From Streptomyces gelaticus (lineage in GTDB: Bacteria > Actinomycetota > Actinomycetes > Streptomycetales > Streptomycetaceae), in contig NZ_BMTF01000005.1 in the NCBI RefSeq assembly GCF_014649535.1, forward strand, positions 231,475 to 295,474: a DNA stretch of 64,000 nucleotides, given 5' to 3'. Shown piece by piece: positions 17,093-26,086 of the stretch (positions are counted from its first letter, which is position 1; each line of letters opens with the position of its first letter). The notes beneath the pieces were generated by a model. The model was not told the DNA's origin. It was given only the letters and a program-made list of their open reading frames with translations, and did not search any database. A program made the translations under genes and the position numbers.

Positions 17093-17499
17093 TCACCCGT
17101 TCTCACCAGGAATCTGCTTGATGTCGTCGACGACGGCCCGCTTCATGATGGCGCTGGTGGATGTCACCGTGCCGCGCTCGAAGGCCCCGCCCTCCCGCAC
17201 CTGGACACTGCGCTCGCCCAGGAAGACATGGGTCTTCCGGTCGAAGATCCACTCCATCCGCTCGCCGCTGGTCTCGTCCAGCCGGGCCACCGCCACTCCG
17301 TGCCGGCCCGCCGCGTCCTGCACCACCACGACGCCGGGGATCTTCGCGGCGGCCTTGAACAGCGCGGAGCAGAGCCCGGCCGGCGGGTAGCTCTCGCCGA
17401 GCAGGTCGCCGGTAAACCGTGCGGGCGCAGCTGTCGTACAGCTCCGCGAACGCGCTCGATTCCCCGGCCCGTACCCGGGTACGCAGGTGTGTGCTCACT
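17093..17499 (-). pseudogene. Deletion remnant: ECF sigma N-terminus joined to CU044_5270-family C-terminus
   Basis: Behind a GGTAGGAG ribosome site, GTG at 17499 opens a frame typical of an ECF sigma factor N-terminus (MSTHLRTRVRAGESSAFAEL, then YDSCARTVY, about 29 codons). The frame then changes: from about 17412 a different frame reads DLLGESYPPAGLCSALFKAA, later RLDETSGERMEWIFDRKTH, ending at 17093. This second part matches the C-terminus of CU044_5270-family proteins, which in Streptomyces usually sit directly downstream of such a sigma gene. The simplest reading is one deletion that removed most of both genes. Confidence 0.75.
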
Positions 17500-17604
17500 C
17501 CTACCGGCTGTCCGGCGCCCCGCCCGGAGCTCCCGTGACCCACATCACATTCCGCCCGGCGGAAGGTCGTGTCCCGGCCGGGAGACCGAAGGGTACCGCT
17601 GCCG

Positions 17605-18384
17605 CTACCGCCGCCGGGTCGCCGCCGCGACGGTGGCCATGAGCTCCGCGTCCAGTACCGCGGGATCGGCCAGCCGGGTCGGGGCCGCGTAGGAGTTGAG
17701 CAGCGCCTTCGTGACGCGCAGGGCGGCCTCGGGGCGGCGCACGAGGGGCTTGGCCCAGGCGGTGACCGCCGCGTCCAGGTCGCTGACGGGCACGACGCGC
17801 TGGAGGACCGACAGCTCGTACGCCTCGGCGGCGTCGAAGGCGCGTCCGGTGAGGATGAGTTCGCGGGCGCGGGCGGCGCCGACCTCGTGGATGAGCCGGG
17901 GCAGTACGCCGCCCCAGGCGGTGGGCAGCCCGAGCGCCAGCTCCGGCAGCCGGAAACCGGCGGTGTCGGCGCCCACGCGCAGATCGCAGGCGAGGGCCAG
18001 CGCGAGACCGGCGCCGATCGCCTTGCCCTGGATCCGGGCGATGGTGACGGCCTGGTTGGCGGAGATCGCCTCGCAGACCCGGCGTGCCTTGTCACCGGCG
18101 ATCCGGATGCCCCGCCCGGTGGGGTCCTCGTCGAGCCAGTCGGCGAACTCGTTGCGGTCGCCGCCCAGGCAGAAGTCGTCACCGGCCCCGCTGAGCACCA
18201 GCACCCGGACGTCGGGGTCCGGTACGGCCAGGACCGCCAGCAGATCGTCCAGCATCGCCTCGGTGACCGCGTTGCCGGTGCCGGGGGAGTCCAGCTCCAC
18301 ACGGAGGACGGCGCCCTCGCGCTCGGTGCGCACCGTGCTCGGCCGCCGGTGCGGGGCGAGGTACTGCGACAGCGAGAGCTTCAT
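17605..18384 (-). CDS. Enoyl-CoA hydratase/isomerase family protein
   Basis: A 259-residue crotonase-fold protein. The oxyanion-hole regions are GAGDDFCLGGDRNEF and IQGKAIGAGLALALACDLRV. The expected second catalytic glutamate region reads GLPTAWGGVLPRL, so the second acid is replaced and activity may differ from a simple hydratase. The ATG overlaps the stop of the P450 gene (ATGA), so the two are translationally coupled, suggesting one tailoring or catabolic step pair. It is cytoplasmic; the substrate is unknown. Confidence 0.9.
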   Translation of the reverse strand: MKLSLSQYLAPHRRPSTVRTEREGAVLRVELDSPGTGNAVTEAMLDDLLAVLAVPDPDVRVLVLSGAGDDFCLGGDRNEFADWLDEDPTGRGIRIAGDKARRVCEAISANQAVTIARIQGKAIGAGLALALACDLRVGADTAGFRLPELALGLPTAWGGVLPRLIHEVGAARARELILTGRAFDAAEAYELSVLQRVVPVSDLDAAVTAWAKPLVRRPEAALRVTKALLNSYAAPTRLADPAVLDAELMATVAAATRRR

Positions 18385-19637
18385 ATCGCCACGCTCAGCG
18401 AGGTGACCCGCCTGAAGACCAGCCGGGACGCGTAGTCGGCCGGCGCGACGGCGCGCAGGGTGGGGAAGCGTTTCAGCAGCTGCGTCAGGAGCGTACGCGC
18501 CTCCAGGCGGGCGAGGGCCGCGCCCAGGCAGTAGTGCACCCCGCCCCCGAAGGTGAGATGCGTTCCGGAGCGCTGTACGTCGAAGGCGTCCGGGTTCTCG
18601 TTGCGCCGCGGGTCGTGGTTGGCGGCCCCGTACATGACGTGGACCATGCTGTCCTTGGCGATCGGCACGCCCGCCAGCACGGTGTCGTCGGCGGCGATCC
18701 GGGTGTTGATGTGGATCGGCGGGTCGTAGCGCAGGACCTCGTCGACGGCGGCGTCGATGTATCCGGGGTTCTCGCCGAGCCAGGCCCACCGGCCGGGTTC
18801 CTTCAGGAGCAGCTCCACCATGGTCGACAGCAGGGTGGCGGTGGTCTCCAGCGAGGCGATGGTGACGAACATGGTGAGCCGGTAGAGGATCTCGTCCGCC
18901 GCCTCGCGGTCGGGTTCCTGGGCGTCCCAGGTGTGGATCCAGCCGGTCAGGACATCGTTGCCGGGGTTGGCCCGGCGCTGTTTCACCAGGTCGGTGAAGT
19001 AGCTGCGCAGATGGACGGTCGCCTCGGCGGAGACGGCGAGCTGCTTCTTGGTGGGCAGCAGTTCCTGGGCGTGCACCTGGTTGTGGGTGATCTCCAGGAT
19101 GTGCGGGTAGTCCTCGGGCGGTATCCCCAGCCAGGAGCCGATGGTGCTGATCGGCAGCTGCTCGCTGACCGTGCTGACGAAGTCGGCCTCGCCCCAGCGC
19201 AGTTTGTCGGCCAGTTCGTCGAGGAGCCGGGTGACGTGCTCCTCGACCTGCGGGGTCAGCCGCGCGATGGTCGACCGGTCGAAGAGGTTGCCGAGGCTGC
19301 GGCGCTGGCAGGTGTGCTCGGGGGCGTTGAGCCGGGAGAGGGTCTTGGTCATCTCCTGCGTGGCGACGGCCTCCCAGCGCTCGGTGTCCGCCTGGCGTTC
19401 CTGCCAGGCGAAGTCGGGCGCCAGCCAGTTGCGTCCGCGCAGCACCTCGCTGCACGCGTCGAAGCCCGTGACGAAGTACGCGTCCCAGGGAGCGCGCACG
19501 ACGTCGCCCATGGCCCTCAGATCGGCCAGCAAAGGGTAGGGATCAGCCTGCCCTTCGGGCGATTTGAGGCGTTTCAGGAGGGAGATGAGGGCACGGCGGT
19601 CGACGGGGGGCCTGTCTGTGCCACATATTGCGCTCAC
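18381..19637 (-). CDS. Cytochrome P450
   Basis: A 418-residue soluble P450 starting with GTG at 19637. The I-helix segment IASLETTATLL lacks the usual Gly and has Glu-Thr-Thr. The K-helix EXXR lies in DEVLRYDPPI, and the heme loop is FGGGVHYCLGAALARLE with the cysteine ligand. These are intact, so it should be catalytically competent with ferredoxin partners. It lies 221 bases downstream of the conservon P450 on the same strand and may be part of that transcript. Its stop overlaps the hydratase start. Confidence 0.93.
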   Translation of the reverse strand: MSAICGTDRPPVDRRALISLLKRLKSPEGQADPYPLLADLRAMGDVVRAPWDAYFVTGFDACSEVLRGRNWLAPDFAWQERQADTERWEAVATQEMTKTLSRLNAPEHTCQRRSLGNLFDRSTIARLTPQVEEHVTRLLDELADKLRWGEADFVSTVSEQLPISTIGSWLGIPPEDYPHILEITHNQVHAQELLPTKKQLAVSAEATVHLRSYFTDLVKQRRANPGNDVLTGWIHTWDAQEPDREAADEILYRLTMFVTIASLETTATLLSTMVELLLKEPGRWAWLGENPGYIDAAVDEVLRYDPPIHINTRIAADDTVLAGVPIAKDSMVHVMYGAANHDPRRNENPDAFDVQRSGTHLTFGGGVHYCLGAALARLEARTLLTQLLKRFPTLRAVAPADYASRLVFRRVTSLSVAI

Positions 19638-19858
19638 GCAGAGTTCCTTGACCTGGGCTCATGGTTACCGGCAGAACCTACCCTCATGCATATGCCACCC
19701 ATGCGTGGATCCATGTTGCCCGTATCACAGAGAAACCCTGCTCCGGCCCCTTGTCATCTGTCGCCTGCGCCTCAACTCCTCCCTGAGCCACAGCTGTTAC
19801 GCATGAGAAAGTCCGCCTTATGCGCACAAGCCGTACGTCACGCCCGGGTAGACATACG

Positions 19859-21250
19859 TCACACCCGGAACACGTCCAGGAAGGAACTCCACCAGCCCTT
19901 CGTCTTCTTCTGCGGCTCCGCGTGGTCGTGGTGCGCGGCCGGCGTCTCGTCCGGGACGACGTTCCGGGACGGAACGGGCGCCTGCGCGGCCGATGCGGTG
20001 TTCCGGCGCGCCGGGGCGGCGGTGAAGTGCACGGGCAGTGACACCAGGGCCCGGTGGAAGGGCCCCGGGCGCCATTCGACCGCGGAGGGCGCTACCGCGA
20101 GCGCGAGGTCGGGCACCGTGTTGAGGATCTTCTCGATCGCGGTGAGGGCGATGAGCTGCGCGGGGGACTTCGCCGGGCAGACGTGCGGGCCGGCGCCCCA
20201 GGCCAGATGGGCGCCCTTGCTCAGGGTCTGGCGGGCGTCGGTGAGCGCGGGGTCGCTGTTGGCGGCGGCGAAACTGATCAGCACCGGGGTGTCCGCCTTC
20301 AGCGTCACTCCGCCCAGGTCGATGTCCTGGACCGGGTAGTGCGTCGCGTAGTTGGCGATCGGCGGGTTGTTCCACAGCACGTCGTCGAGCGCGTCCTCGA
20401 CCAGCATTCCGGTGCCCCGCCGCTGCGTGACCCCGGTGTCGCTGGACAGCATGAGCAGCAACGCGTTGGCGATCAGATTGCGCTCCGGCTCGACGCCCGC
20501 GCCCATCAGCATGACGAGCTGGTCCTTGAGCTCCTCGTCCCGCAGCCCGGCCGGGTGCTGGATGAGCCAGGAGGTGATGTCCTCGCCGGGCTGCCGCCGC
20601 TTGAGCGCGACGAGCTCCATCAGGCACTCGGTCAGCTCGGCGTTGGCCCGGAGCACGTCCTGGCCGTCGAAGATCGCGGACATGCTGCGGGTCAGCCGGT
20701 CGCCGATGTCGCCGGGGCAGCCGAAGAGCTGGTTGAACAGCAGGAGCGGCAGCAGCTTGGCGTAGTCGCCGAGCAGGTCCGCGCTGCCGCGCTCGATGAA
20801 CTGGTCGATGAGGTAGTCGGCTATCCGCTCCACGTCCCGGCTGAGCCGGGTGGTGTTGAGCCGGCCGAGGCTCTCGGTGACCGCCTTGCGCAGCCGCAGA
20901 TGCTCGGTGCCGTCCGTGAACAGGCAGTTGGGCCGGTATGCCATCATCGGCAGCACCGGGCTGTCCAGCGGTACGCGGCCCTCCCGCAGTGCGGCCCAGC
21001 GCCTCGAGTCACGGGCGAAGAAGGACGGATTCTGCAGCACCCGGAGCGCGGCCTCGTGCTGCACGACCAGGGTGGCCTCCACACCGGGGGCCAGCTCGAT
21101 CGGAGCGGCGAGTCCGTGCGCCCGGAATGCGTCGTACACGCGCTGCGGATCGGACGCGAACTCAGGCCCGTAGAGCGACGTCTGGCGCTCACCGCGCATC
21201 GGGCACCCGGTGGGGGCGCTGTACGGGGTGGATCCCGGCGACGAGTCCAT
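19859..21250 (-). CDS. Conservon cytochrome P450, CYP157-like (CvnE position)
   Basis: A 463-residue P450-fold protein starting with ATG at 21250 behind GAGGA. The heme loop WGAGPHVCPAKSPAQL keeps the cysteine. The K-helix EXXR motif is not present: the aligned segment is LDDVLWNNPPI, with Asp and Trp in place of Glu and Arg. Loss of EXXR is the known hallmark of the CYP157 family, found in Streptomyces conservons. A basic/acidic C-terminal extension (HHDHAEPQKKTKGWW) follows. Redox competence is uncertain. It lies downstream of cvnD. Confidence 0.9.
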   Translation of the reverse strand: MDSSPGSTPYSAPTGCPMRGERQTSLYGPEFASDPQRVYDAFRAHGLAAPIELAPGVEATLVVQHEAALRVLQNPSFFARDSRRWAALREGRVPLDSPVLPMMAYRPNCLFTDGTEHLRLRKAVTESLGRLNTTRLSRDVERIADYLIDQFIERGSADLLGDYAKLLPLLLFNQLFGCPGDIGDRLTRSMSAIFDGQDVLRANAELTECLMELVALKRRQPGEDITSWLIQHPAGLRDEELKDQLVMLMGAGVEPERNLIANALLLMLSSDTGVTQRRGTGMLVEDALDDVLWNNPPIANYATHYPVQDIDLGGVTLKADTPVLISFAAANSDPALTDARQTLSKGAHLAWGAGPHVCPAKSPAQLIALTAIEKILNTVPDLALAVAPSAVEWRPGPFHRALVSLPVHFTAAPARRNTASAAQAPVPSRNVVPDETPAAHHDHAEPQKKTKGWWSSFLDVFRV

Positions 21251-21365
21251 GTGTGATTCCTCGATGTGATCGCGGGCCCCGAAGGGCCCGGACGGTGGAC
21301 GGAGAGCGGGCCCGGGAGGCATGGCCCGGACCGGCACGTTCGAACGGCGGTCGGGCGACAGCTTC

Positions 21366-21956
21366 TCAGGCCACGTGTGCCAGAAGATGCTGGACCAGAG
21401 TGATCAGGGCCTGCGCGGACGACTTCTCGTCCCGGGCGTCGCAGTACACGACCGGGGTGTCCGGCAGCAGATCGAGAGCCTCGCGCAACTCCTCCTCGGC
21501 ATGCCGGGAGTACGGATCGAAGCTGTTGACCGCGACCGCGTACTCCAGCCCGTACGTCTCGACCAGGTCGATCACCGGGAAGGTGTCGGCAAGACGGGCC
21601 GGGTCGACGAGGAGCAGCGCGCCGAGCGAGCCGCGCGCCATGTCCTCCCACAGCTCGACGAAGCGCTGCTGGCCCGGCGTACCGAACAGGTACAGCACCA
21701 GCTCGTCGCTGAGCGTCAGACGGCCGAAGTCCAGCGCGACCGTCGTGGTCACCTTGTCGGGTGCCCCGCGCAGGTCGTCGATGTGGGCCCCGGCCTGGGT
21801 CATCCGCTCCTCGGTCCGCAGCGGAGTGATCTCGGAGAGGGTGCCGATGAGCGTCGTCTTGCCCACGGCGAAGTGCCCGACGACGAGAATCTTCGCCGCA
21901 CGCCGCACCGCGTCCGGCACATAGATGCTGTCAGCCGAACCGGACGTGGAGTCCAT
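21366..21956 (-). CDS. cvnD: Conservon small GTPase-like protein CvnD
   Basis: A 196-residue P-loop protein with Walker A GHFAVGKTT (about residues 27-35) and FGTPGQQRFVELW in the switch II position. The last nucleotide-specificity motif is of the conservon type (VNSFDPY) rather than NKxD. CvnD proteins act with CvnA-C in a membrane-associated complex compared with eukaryotic G-protein systems. The chosen ATG at 21956 is behind GAGGTG and overlaps cvnC by 26 bases; a start 30 bases upstream is possible. Confidence 0.93.
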   Translation of the reverse strand: MDSTSGSADSIYVPDAVRRAAKILVVGHFAVGKTTLIGTLSEITPLRTEERMTQAGAHIDDLRGAPDKVTTTVALDFGRLTLSDELVLYLFGTPGQQRFVELWEDMARGSLGALLLVDPARLADTFPVIDLVETYGLEYAVAVNSFDPYSRHAEEELREALDLLPDTPVVYCDARDEKSSAQALITLVQHLLAHVA

Positions 21957-22305
21957 GCAACACCTCTTCGAGGATCTTCCTGTCAACGAGCTGAGCCGCC
22001 GGTGGCGCCGTGCGGCGCATCAGATGGCCCTGTTCCGCCAGATCGTTCAGCAGCAGCCGCGCGACGCCGACCGGCTGGCCGAGGTGGCCCGCCACCTCGG
22101 CCACCGACAGGTAGCCGCCGGAGCACAGCTCCCAGATGGCCCGGACCTCCGGGCTCGGGTTCGGGGGCGGCTGCCGGTCGGGTGCGATGGTGACCAGGGT
22201 GACGAGGGAGAGGCCCTCCGCATCCGGCAGGCCGCGCCCTCCGGTGATCACGTAGGACCGGACGAACCCGCTGTTGACCGCCTGTTCCTCGCCCGGCGTC
22301 GTCAT
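21931..22305 (-). CDS. cvnC: Conservon protein CvnC (DUF742)
   Basis: A 124-residue DUF742 protein with the typical N-terminal FVRSYVITGGRG, a winged-helix-like core (EVAGHLGQPVGVARLLLNDL) and the C-terminal LVDRKILEEVLHGL. In characterised conservons this protein interacts with CvnB and CvnD; its biochemical role is not settled. It overlaps cvnB by four bases and cvnD by 26. Confidence 0.95.
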   Translation of the reverse strand: MTTPGEEQAVNSGFVRSYVITGGRGLPDAEGLSLVTLVTIAPDRQPPPNPSPEVRAIWELCSGGYLSVAEVAGHLGQPVGVARLLLNDLAEQGHLMRRTAPPAAQLVDRKILEEVLHGLHVRFG

Positions 22306-22706
22306 ATGTCGATTCCCACGTCCTGGCGGGGAGGTGTGGTCATCGCCTTCCCCAGCGCGGTGACCTGTTGCTGCATGCGGAACGACATGGCCTCCATGTC
22401 CACGTCGGCCGCGGCGGCGGCCGCCAGGTAGGCGCCGGTGCCTGCCGCGATCAGGAAGATCCAGCCGTGGTCGTACTCCAGCAGCGTCTGACGCCAGCGG
22501 CCCGGGGCCTGGGCCCCGATGAAGGGTGCGACGGCCCGGCTCAGCGACTGCATGGAACTCATCGCGGCCGCCACGGTCTCCGCGTCGTCCCGGCCGATCT
22601 CGCTGGAGTTGGCCAGCAGCAGACCGTCGGCGGAGACGAGGATCGCGTGCCGTGCGCCGGGTACCTGGAGCACATCGTTGAGCACCCAGGACAGATCGGG
22701 GTTCAC
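22302..22706 (-). CDS. cvnB: Conservon roadblock/LC7-domain protein CvnB
   Basis: A 134-residue roadblock/LC7 protein (WVLNDVLQVPGARHAILVSA, then DGLLLANSSEIGRDDAETVA). Such domains are regulators of small GTPases, and in conservons CvnB is thought to control CvnD. The ATG overlaps the cvnA stop (ATGA) and its end overlaps cvnC, so the four genes form one translationally coupled unit. Confidence 0.95.
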   Translation of the reverse strand: MNPDLSWVLNDVLQVPGARHAILVSADGLLLANSSEIGRDDAETVAAAMSSMQSLSRAVAPFIGAQAPGRWRQTLLEYDHGWIFLIAAGTGAYLAAAAAADVDMEAMSFRMQQQVTALGKAMTTPPRQDVGIDI

Positions 22707-23932
22707 TGGAACTCGGGTCCTTCCATCGTCGTCATGTCACGCCCGGACCGGGTTCCGCGCTGGAACGCGCCCAGACGGGAAGCGGTCTCCTCGTTGCTGC
22801 GCACCGGCCCTGGCTCGGCCGGCGGCACCACCGACACCGGGCTCTTGCGACGACGCTTGGGCAGGCCACCGGCGGTGGTGGCGGGCCCGGTGGGCACTGG
22901 AGCGGCGACCGGCTGCGCGGTCGGCGGGAACAGCGGGGTCGGAGACGGCGCGGGCGCCTGACGCCGGGGGAGCGCCGCGATGTCCGCGCCCTGGCGCTCG
23001 GCGGCGACCGGGAGCTGCGGCCCGGGCACATCGCTGGTCAGCAACTCGTCGGGCAGCAGAACCACGGCGCGTACACCTCCATAGGGGGATACGGAATCCA
23101 CCGAGACCCTGAACCCGTAGCGGGCGGCCAGCACCCCGGAGACGGCGAACCCGAACTGCGGAGGAATGCCCAGACTGGAGACGCTGATCGCGGCCTGCGG
23201 CGCGAGGAGGGCCGCCGCGCGGTCCTTCTCCTCCTGGCCCATGCCGAGACCGGCGTCGTCGACGATGAGGCAGACACCCGTCGGGACGGCCTGGATGTTG
23301 ATCTCGACCGGGGTGCCGGGGGCGGAGTAGTTGGTGGCGTTGGCCAGCAGCTCGGCGAGGACGACGGCCACGGGCTCCACGGCCTTGCTGACGACCGAGA
23401 AGTTCACCTGCCCGTTGATCCGCACCCGGTCGAACTGCCGGATACGGCCCTGGGCGCTGCGGGCCACGTCGAAGACGGAGGCGACGGTCTCCCGGCGGCC
23501 GAGCCAGCCGCCGCAGAGCACCGCGATGCCCTGGGCCCGGCGTCCGAACTGGCTGTTGGCGTGGTCCATGGCCATCAGATCGGCCAGGATGCCGGGGTCG
23601 TCGCCGTACTTCTGCTGGGCGTTCCCGATGACCACCTGCTGCTCGTCCGCAAGCCCCTGGAGGGTGCGCACGGCGGCCTTGAGGACCGCCTTGGTCTCCT
23701 CCTCGGCGTCCTTGCGGACCTCGGCCAGCTCGGCGGAGTGCTGATGCGTCAGGCCGGTGTAGGCGACGTGGAGTTCGTCCCGCTGCCGCTGCAAGCCGTC
23801 TCGTTGCTGGTGGAGTTCGGAGTTCTGTCTGCGCAGTCCGATGTTGGTCTTGCGAGCCCGCAGAACGGCACCCACGGCGACCAGCGCGACGACAACCAGT
23901 GCCCACAGGAGAGGGCCCTGTGCAAATGTCAT
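22703..23932 (-). CDS. cvnA: Conservon sensor-kinase-like protein CvnA
   Basis: About 409 residues from ATG at 23932 (GAAGTGAG upstream); an in-frame ATG at 23953 would add seven residues. One membrane helix (about 5-25) is followed by a coiled coil (LRRQNSELHQQRDGLQRQRD), a phosphoacceptor-like region and a histidine-kinase ATPase domain (AVVLAELLANATNYSAPGTP, DDAGLGMG). The C-terminus is a Pro/Arg-rich disordered tail. CvnA proteins bind and hydrolyse ATP and are thought to receive the signal at the membrane. It is the first gene of the cvn unit. Confidence 0.94.
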   Translation of the reverse strand: MTFAQGPLLWALVVVALVAVGAVLRARKTNIGLRRQNSELHQQRDGLQRQRDELHVAYTGLTHQHSAELAEVRKDAEEETKAVLKAAVRTLQGLADEQQVVIGNAQQKYGDDPGILADLMAMDHANSQFGRRAQGIAVLCGGWLGRRETVASVFDVARSAQGRIRQFDRVRINGQVNFSVVSKAVEPVAVVLAELLANATNYSAPGTPVEINIQAVPTGVCLIVDDAGLGMGQEEKDRAAALLAPQAAISVSSLGIPPQFGFAVSGVLAARYGFRVSVDSVSPYGGVRAVVLLPDELLTSDVPGPQLPVAAERQGADIAALPRRQAPAPSPTPLFPPTAQPVAAPVPTGPATTAGGLPKRRRKSPVSVVPPAEPGPVRSNEETASRLGAFQRGTRSGRDMTTMEGPEFQ

Positions 23933-24397
23933 GAGACTCACTTCAAGTGCCATGGCTATGGATACGGCTTGACGCTCCCTCATGTGCCGCGCACCGGGCC
24001 GGTCGAGCCACGGCTTGCACCACCCAGGGAAGGCCCCTCCGGATGTGGGGCCGCGGAATTCATCCCTCCCGGAATGCCCCCATATGCCATCAGCCCACTG
24101 GAAGTAAGATGATCTTAACATCGGCCCTCCAGGCAATTGTCAAGACCGACATGCCAGTTGCACTCTTGCGCGGAATGTTCACATCCGGGCCACTTGGCTA
24201 CAGGGCCGGTTCACCGCTGTCGCGCTCCGTGGCCGCCCCGACCCCGGGGGCGGCGGTGATCTCCTCGGCGACGCAGGCAGGAAGCTGACAGTGCCCACTG
24301 ACAACGGGGACGAGGAGCGGGCGGAGGCGGACTTCCGTACACCGTGAAGACGCTGCGGCGGGACGGCGGGCCGTCCGGCCCCGCCGGGCCCCGGCGC
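23933..24397. other. Intergenic region upstream of the conservon
   Basis: No gene seen in 465 bases. The left part is the cvnA leader and is less GC-rich than its surroundings, with the palindrome TAAGATGATCTTA at 24105-24117 and a possible promoter. The right part lies downstream of the TetR gene. Confidence 0.6.
24112..24143 (-). promoter_or_regulatory. Candidate promoter of the cvn operon
   Basis: On the minus strand TTGACA (24143-24138) is followed by TAAGAT (24117-24112). The 20-base spacing is long for a housekeeping promoter; a shifted -10 (TGTTAA) gives about 18. The TAAGAT half also belongs to a small perfect palindrome. It lies about 180 bases upstream of cvnA. Confidence 0.4.
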
Positions 24398-25009
24398 TCA
24401 CGGAGTCGGGGACGTGAAGACGCGGTCCAGGTGGTGGCGCAGCACCTCGGCGGCCGATTCCGGGCGGCGCTGGCCCACCAGGATGCTGGTGCCCATGCCG
24501 GCCGCCATGGCCAGCAGGCCGATCGCCTCGGTGCGCGCGTCCACGCCGGGATCGGCCAGGCCCGCCTCCTGGGCCCGGCGCAGCAGGCCGGTCAGGGCGT
24601 CCTCGGCGGCGTCGGGGCTGTCGATGAAGGGCTGGGCGGCCAGCGCCTCGTCGGTCACGGACAGGATCGCGTACGAGGTGTAGAGGAGGTGGAAGATCCG
24701 GCTCTCCTCGTCGGCCGGGAGGGAGGTCAGGAGCAGGGCCTCGGCGGTCGCGCGCGGGCCGGGGTCCCGGTCCTCGGCCCGGAGGCGGGCGCCCACCCGG
24801 GCGGTGAACCGGTCGGTCAGATGCCGGAGCCCGTAGAGCAGCAGCTTCTCCTTGGTCCCGAAGTAGTACTGCACGAGCCGCAGGGACACGCCGGCCTCGG
24901 CCGCCACGTCCCGCATGCCGACCGCGTGCAGCCCGCGCCGTCCGGCGACCCGGACGAGCGCCTCGGCGATCTGGCTGCGCCGTTCCTCGTGATCCACGCG
25001 TTTCGGCAT
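24398..25009 (-). CDS. TetR-family repressor
   Basis: A 203-residue protein with an N-terminal helix-turn-helix (residues about 10-55: SQIAEALVRVAGRRGLHAVG, then SLRLVQYYFGTKEKLL) and a TetR_C-type ligand domain. It is divergent from the alpha/beta hydrolase at 25136, separated by 126 bases with a partial dyad around 25064-25093 (GGTACC and GGTACG half sites). It probably represses that hydrolase; the ligand is unknown. Confidence 0.92.
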   Translation of the reverse strand: MPKRVDHEERRSQIAEALVRVAGRRGLHAVGMRDVAAEAGVSLRLVQYYFGTKEKLLLYGLRHLTDRFTARVGARLRAEDRDPGPRATAEALLLTSLPADEESRIFHLLYTSYAILSVTDEALAAQPFIDSPDAAEDALTGLLRRAQEAGLADPGVDARTEAIGLLAMAAGMGTSILVGQRRPESAAEVLRHHLDRVFTSPTP

Positions 25010-25135
25010 GCTCGTGTCTCCACCCGTCGGTCGCGCCTGCGCGGTCCGGCTGCCCGGACCTCTTCATGGTACCGCTGTATCAGCATGGTGGTACGGTCGT
25101 ATTACGAAGGATGAGTCCTCACCGGAGGTGCCGCC

Positions 25136-26086
25136 GTGCCCGAGAACACCACCCGCGCCCGCCGCGACATCGGTCGCTATGTCAGCGACGCCCTGCGCGA
25201 CCGGTACTTCGCCGCCTGCGAGGCCGTCTACGCGCTGGGCGCGCCGGCCCGCTCCGAGACGGATGTCGAGACCTCGTTCGGCACCACGCACGTCTACCGG
25301 TACGGCTCAGCCGACCCGGCCGCCGAGGAGCGCACCCCTGTCGTCCTGATCCACGGTTCGGGCGGCTGCTCCGCGCAGTGGTACCCCAACACCCCGGCGC
25401 TCAGCGCCGAGCGCCCCGTCTACGCCCTCGACACCCCCGGAGACCCCGGCCGCAGCGTGCACCGGGAGCCCATGTGGCAGCCGGAGCGCGCCGCCCAGTG
25501 GATGGACGAGGCCCTCGACGCGCTCGGCCTGGACCGGGTCCACCTCGTCGGCTCCTCCTACGGGGGCTGGCTCGTCATCAACCAGGCGCATCTGCGGCCC
25601 GGCAGGCTCGCCTCGGTCACCGCCCTCGACCCGGGTGGCCTGGAGAAGGTGGGCCTGCGCTTCTTCGTCTGGATCTTCGCCAGCCTCTTCGCCACCTTCG
25701 CACCCAAGGCGCTGCGCCCGCGCCTGGCGGCCTGGCTGGAGCAACCGGTGCTCGTCGTACCGGAGTTGCGGACGATGGTCCGGACGGGCGTACGGGCCTT
25801 CCGGATCCGGCGCCCCGCGCCTCTGCCGCTGTCCGACGCACAACTCGGCTCCATCCGGACGCCGTTCCATCTCATCATGGGCAAGCGCAGTCTGCTGGTG
25901 CACCCGCAACGGCAGCTGGAGCGGGTGCCGCGCCTGATTCCCGGGGCCCGCGCCGAGATCATCGCCGCGACCGGCCACGGACCGCAGATCGACCACCCCG
26001 ACCTCGTCAACGCCCGGATGCTGGCCTTCATGGAGGACGCCGACTCCCTCGCCCCGTCCTCGGATCCGGGCGCCGCCGGCGCGTGA
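25136..26086 (+). CDS. Alpha/beta-hydrolase
   Basis: A 316-residue protein from GTG at 25136 with the alpha/beta-hydrolase fold: oxyanion strand VVLIHGSGGCSAQW, nucleophile elbow GSSYGGW and a late histidine in ATGHGPQIDHP. No signal peptide is present, so it is cytoplasmic. The family covers esterases, haloperoxidase-like enzymes and thioesterase-like hydrolases; the substrate cannot be read from the sequence. Divergent pairing with TetR suggests induction by a small lipophilic compound (inference). Confidence 0.92.
   Translation: MPENTTRARRDIGRYVSDALRDRYFAACEAVYALGAPARSETDVETSFGTTHVYRYGSADPAAEERTPVVLIHGSGGCSAQWYPNTPALSAERPVYALDTPGDPGRSVHREPMWQPERAAQWMDEALDALGLDRVHLVGSSYGGWLVINQAHLRPGRLASVTALDPGGLEKVGLRFFVWIFASLFATFAPKALRPRLAAWLEQPVLVVPELRTMVRTGVRAFRIRRPAPLPLSDAQLGSIRTPFHLIMGKRSLLVHPQRQLERVPRLIPGARAEIIAATGHGPQIDHPDLVNARMLAFMEDADSLAPSSDPGAAGA

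Noticed and set aside
17103..18302. Long minus-strand frame crossing the hydratase and the sigma/CU044 remnant
   Set aside because: It is a shadow of the hydratase frame with no domain; it does, however, show the sigma start in passing, which is reported as a remnant.
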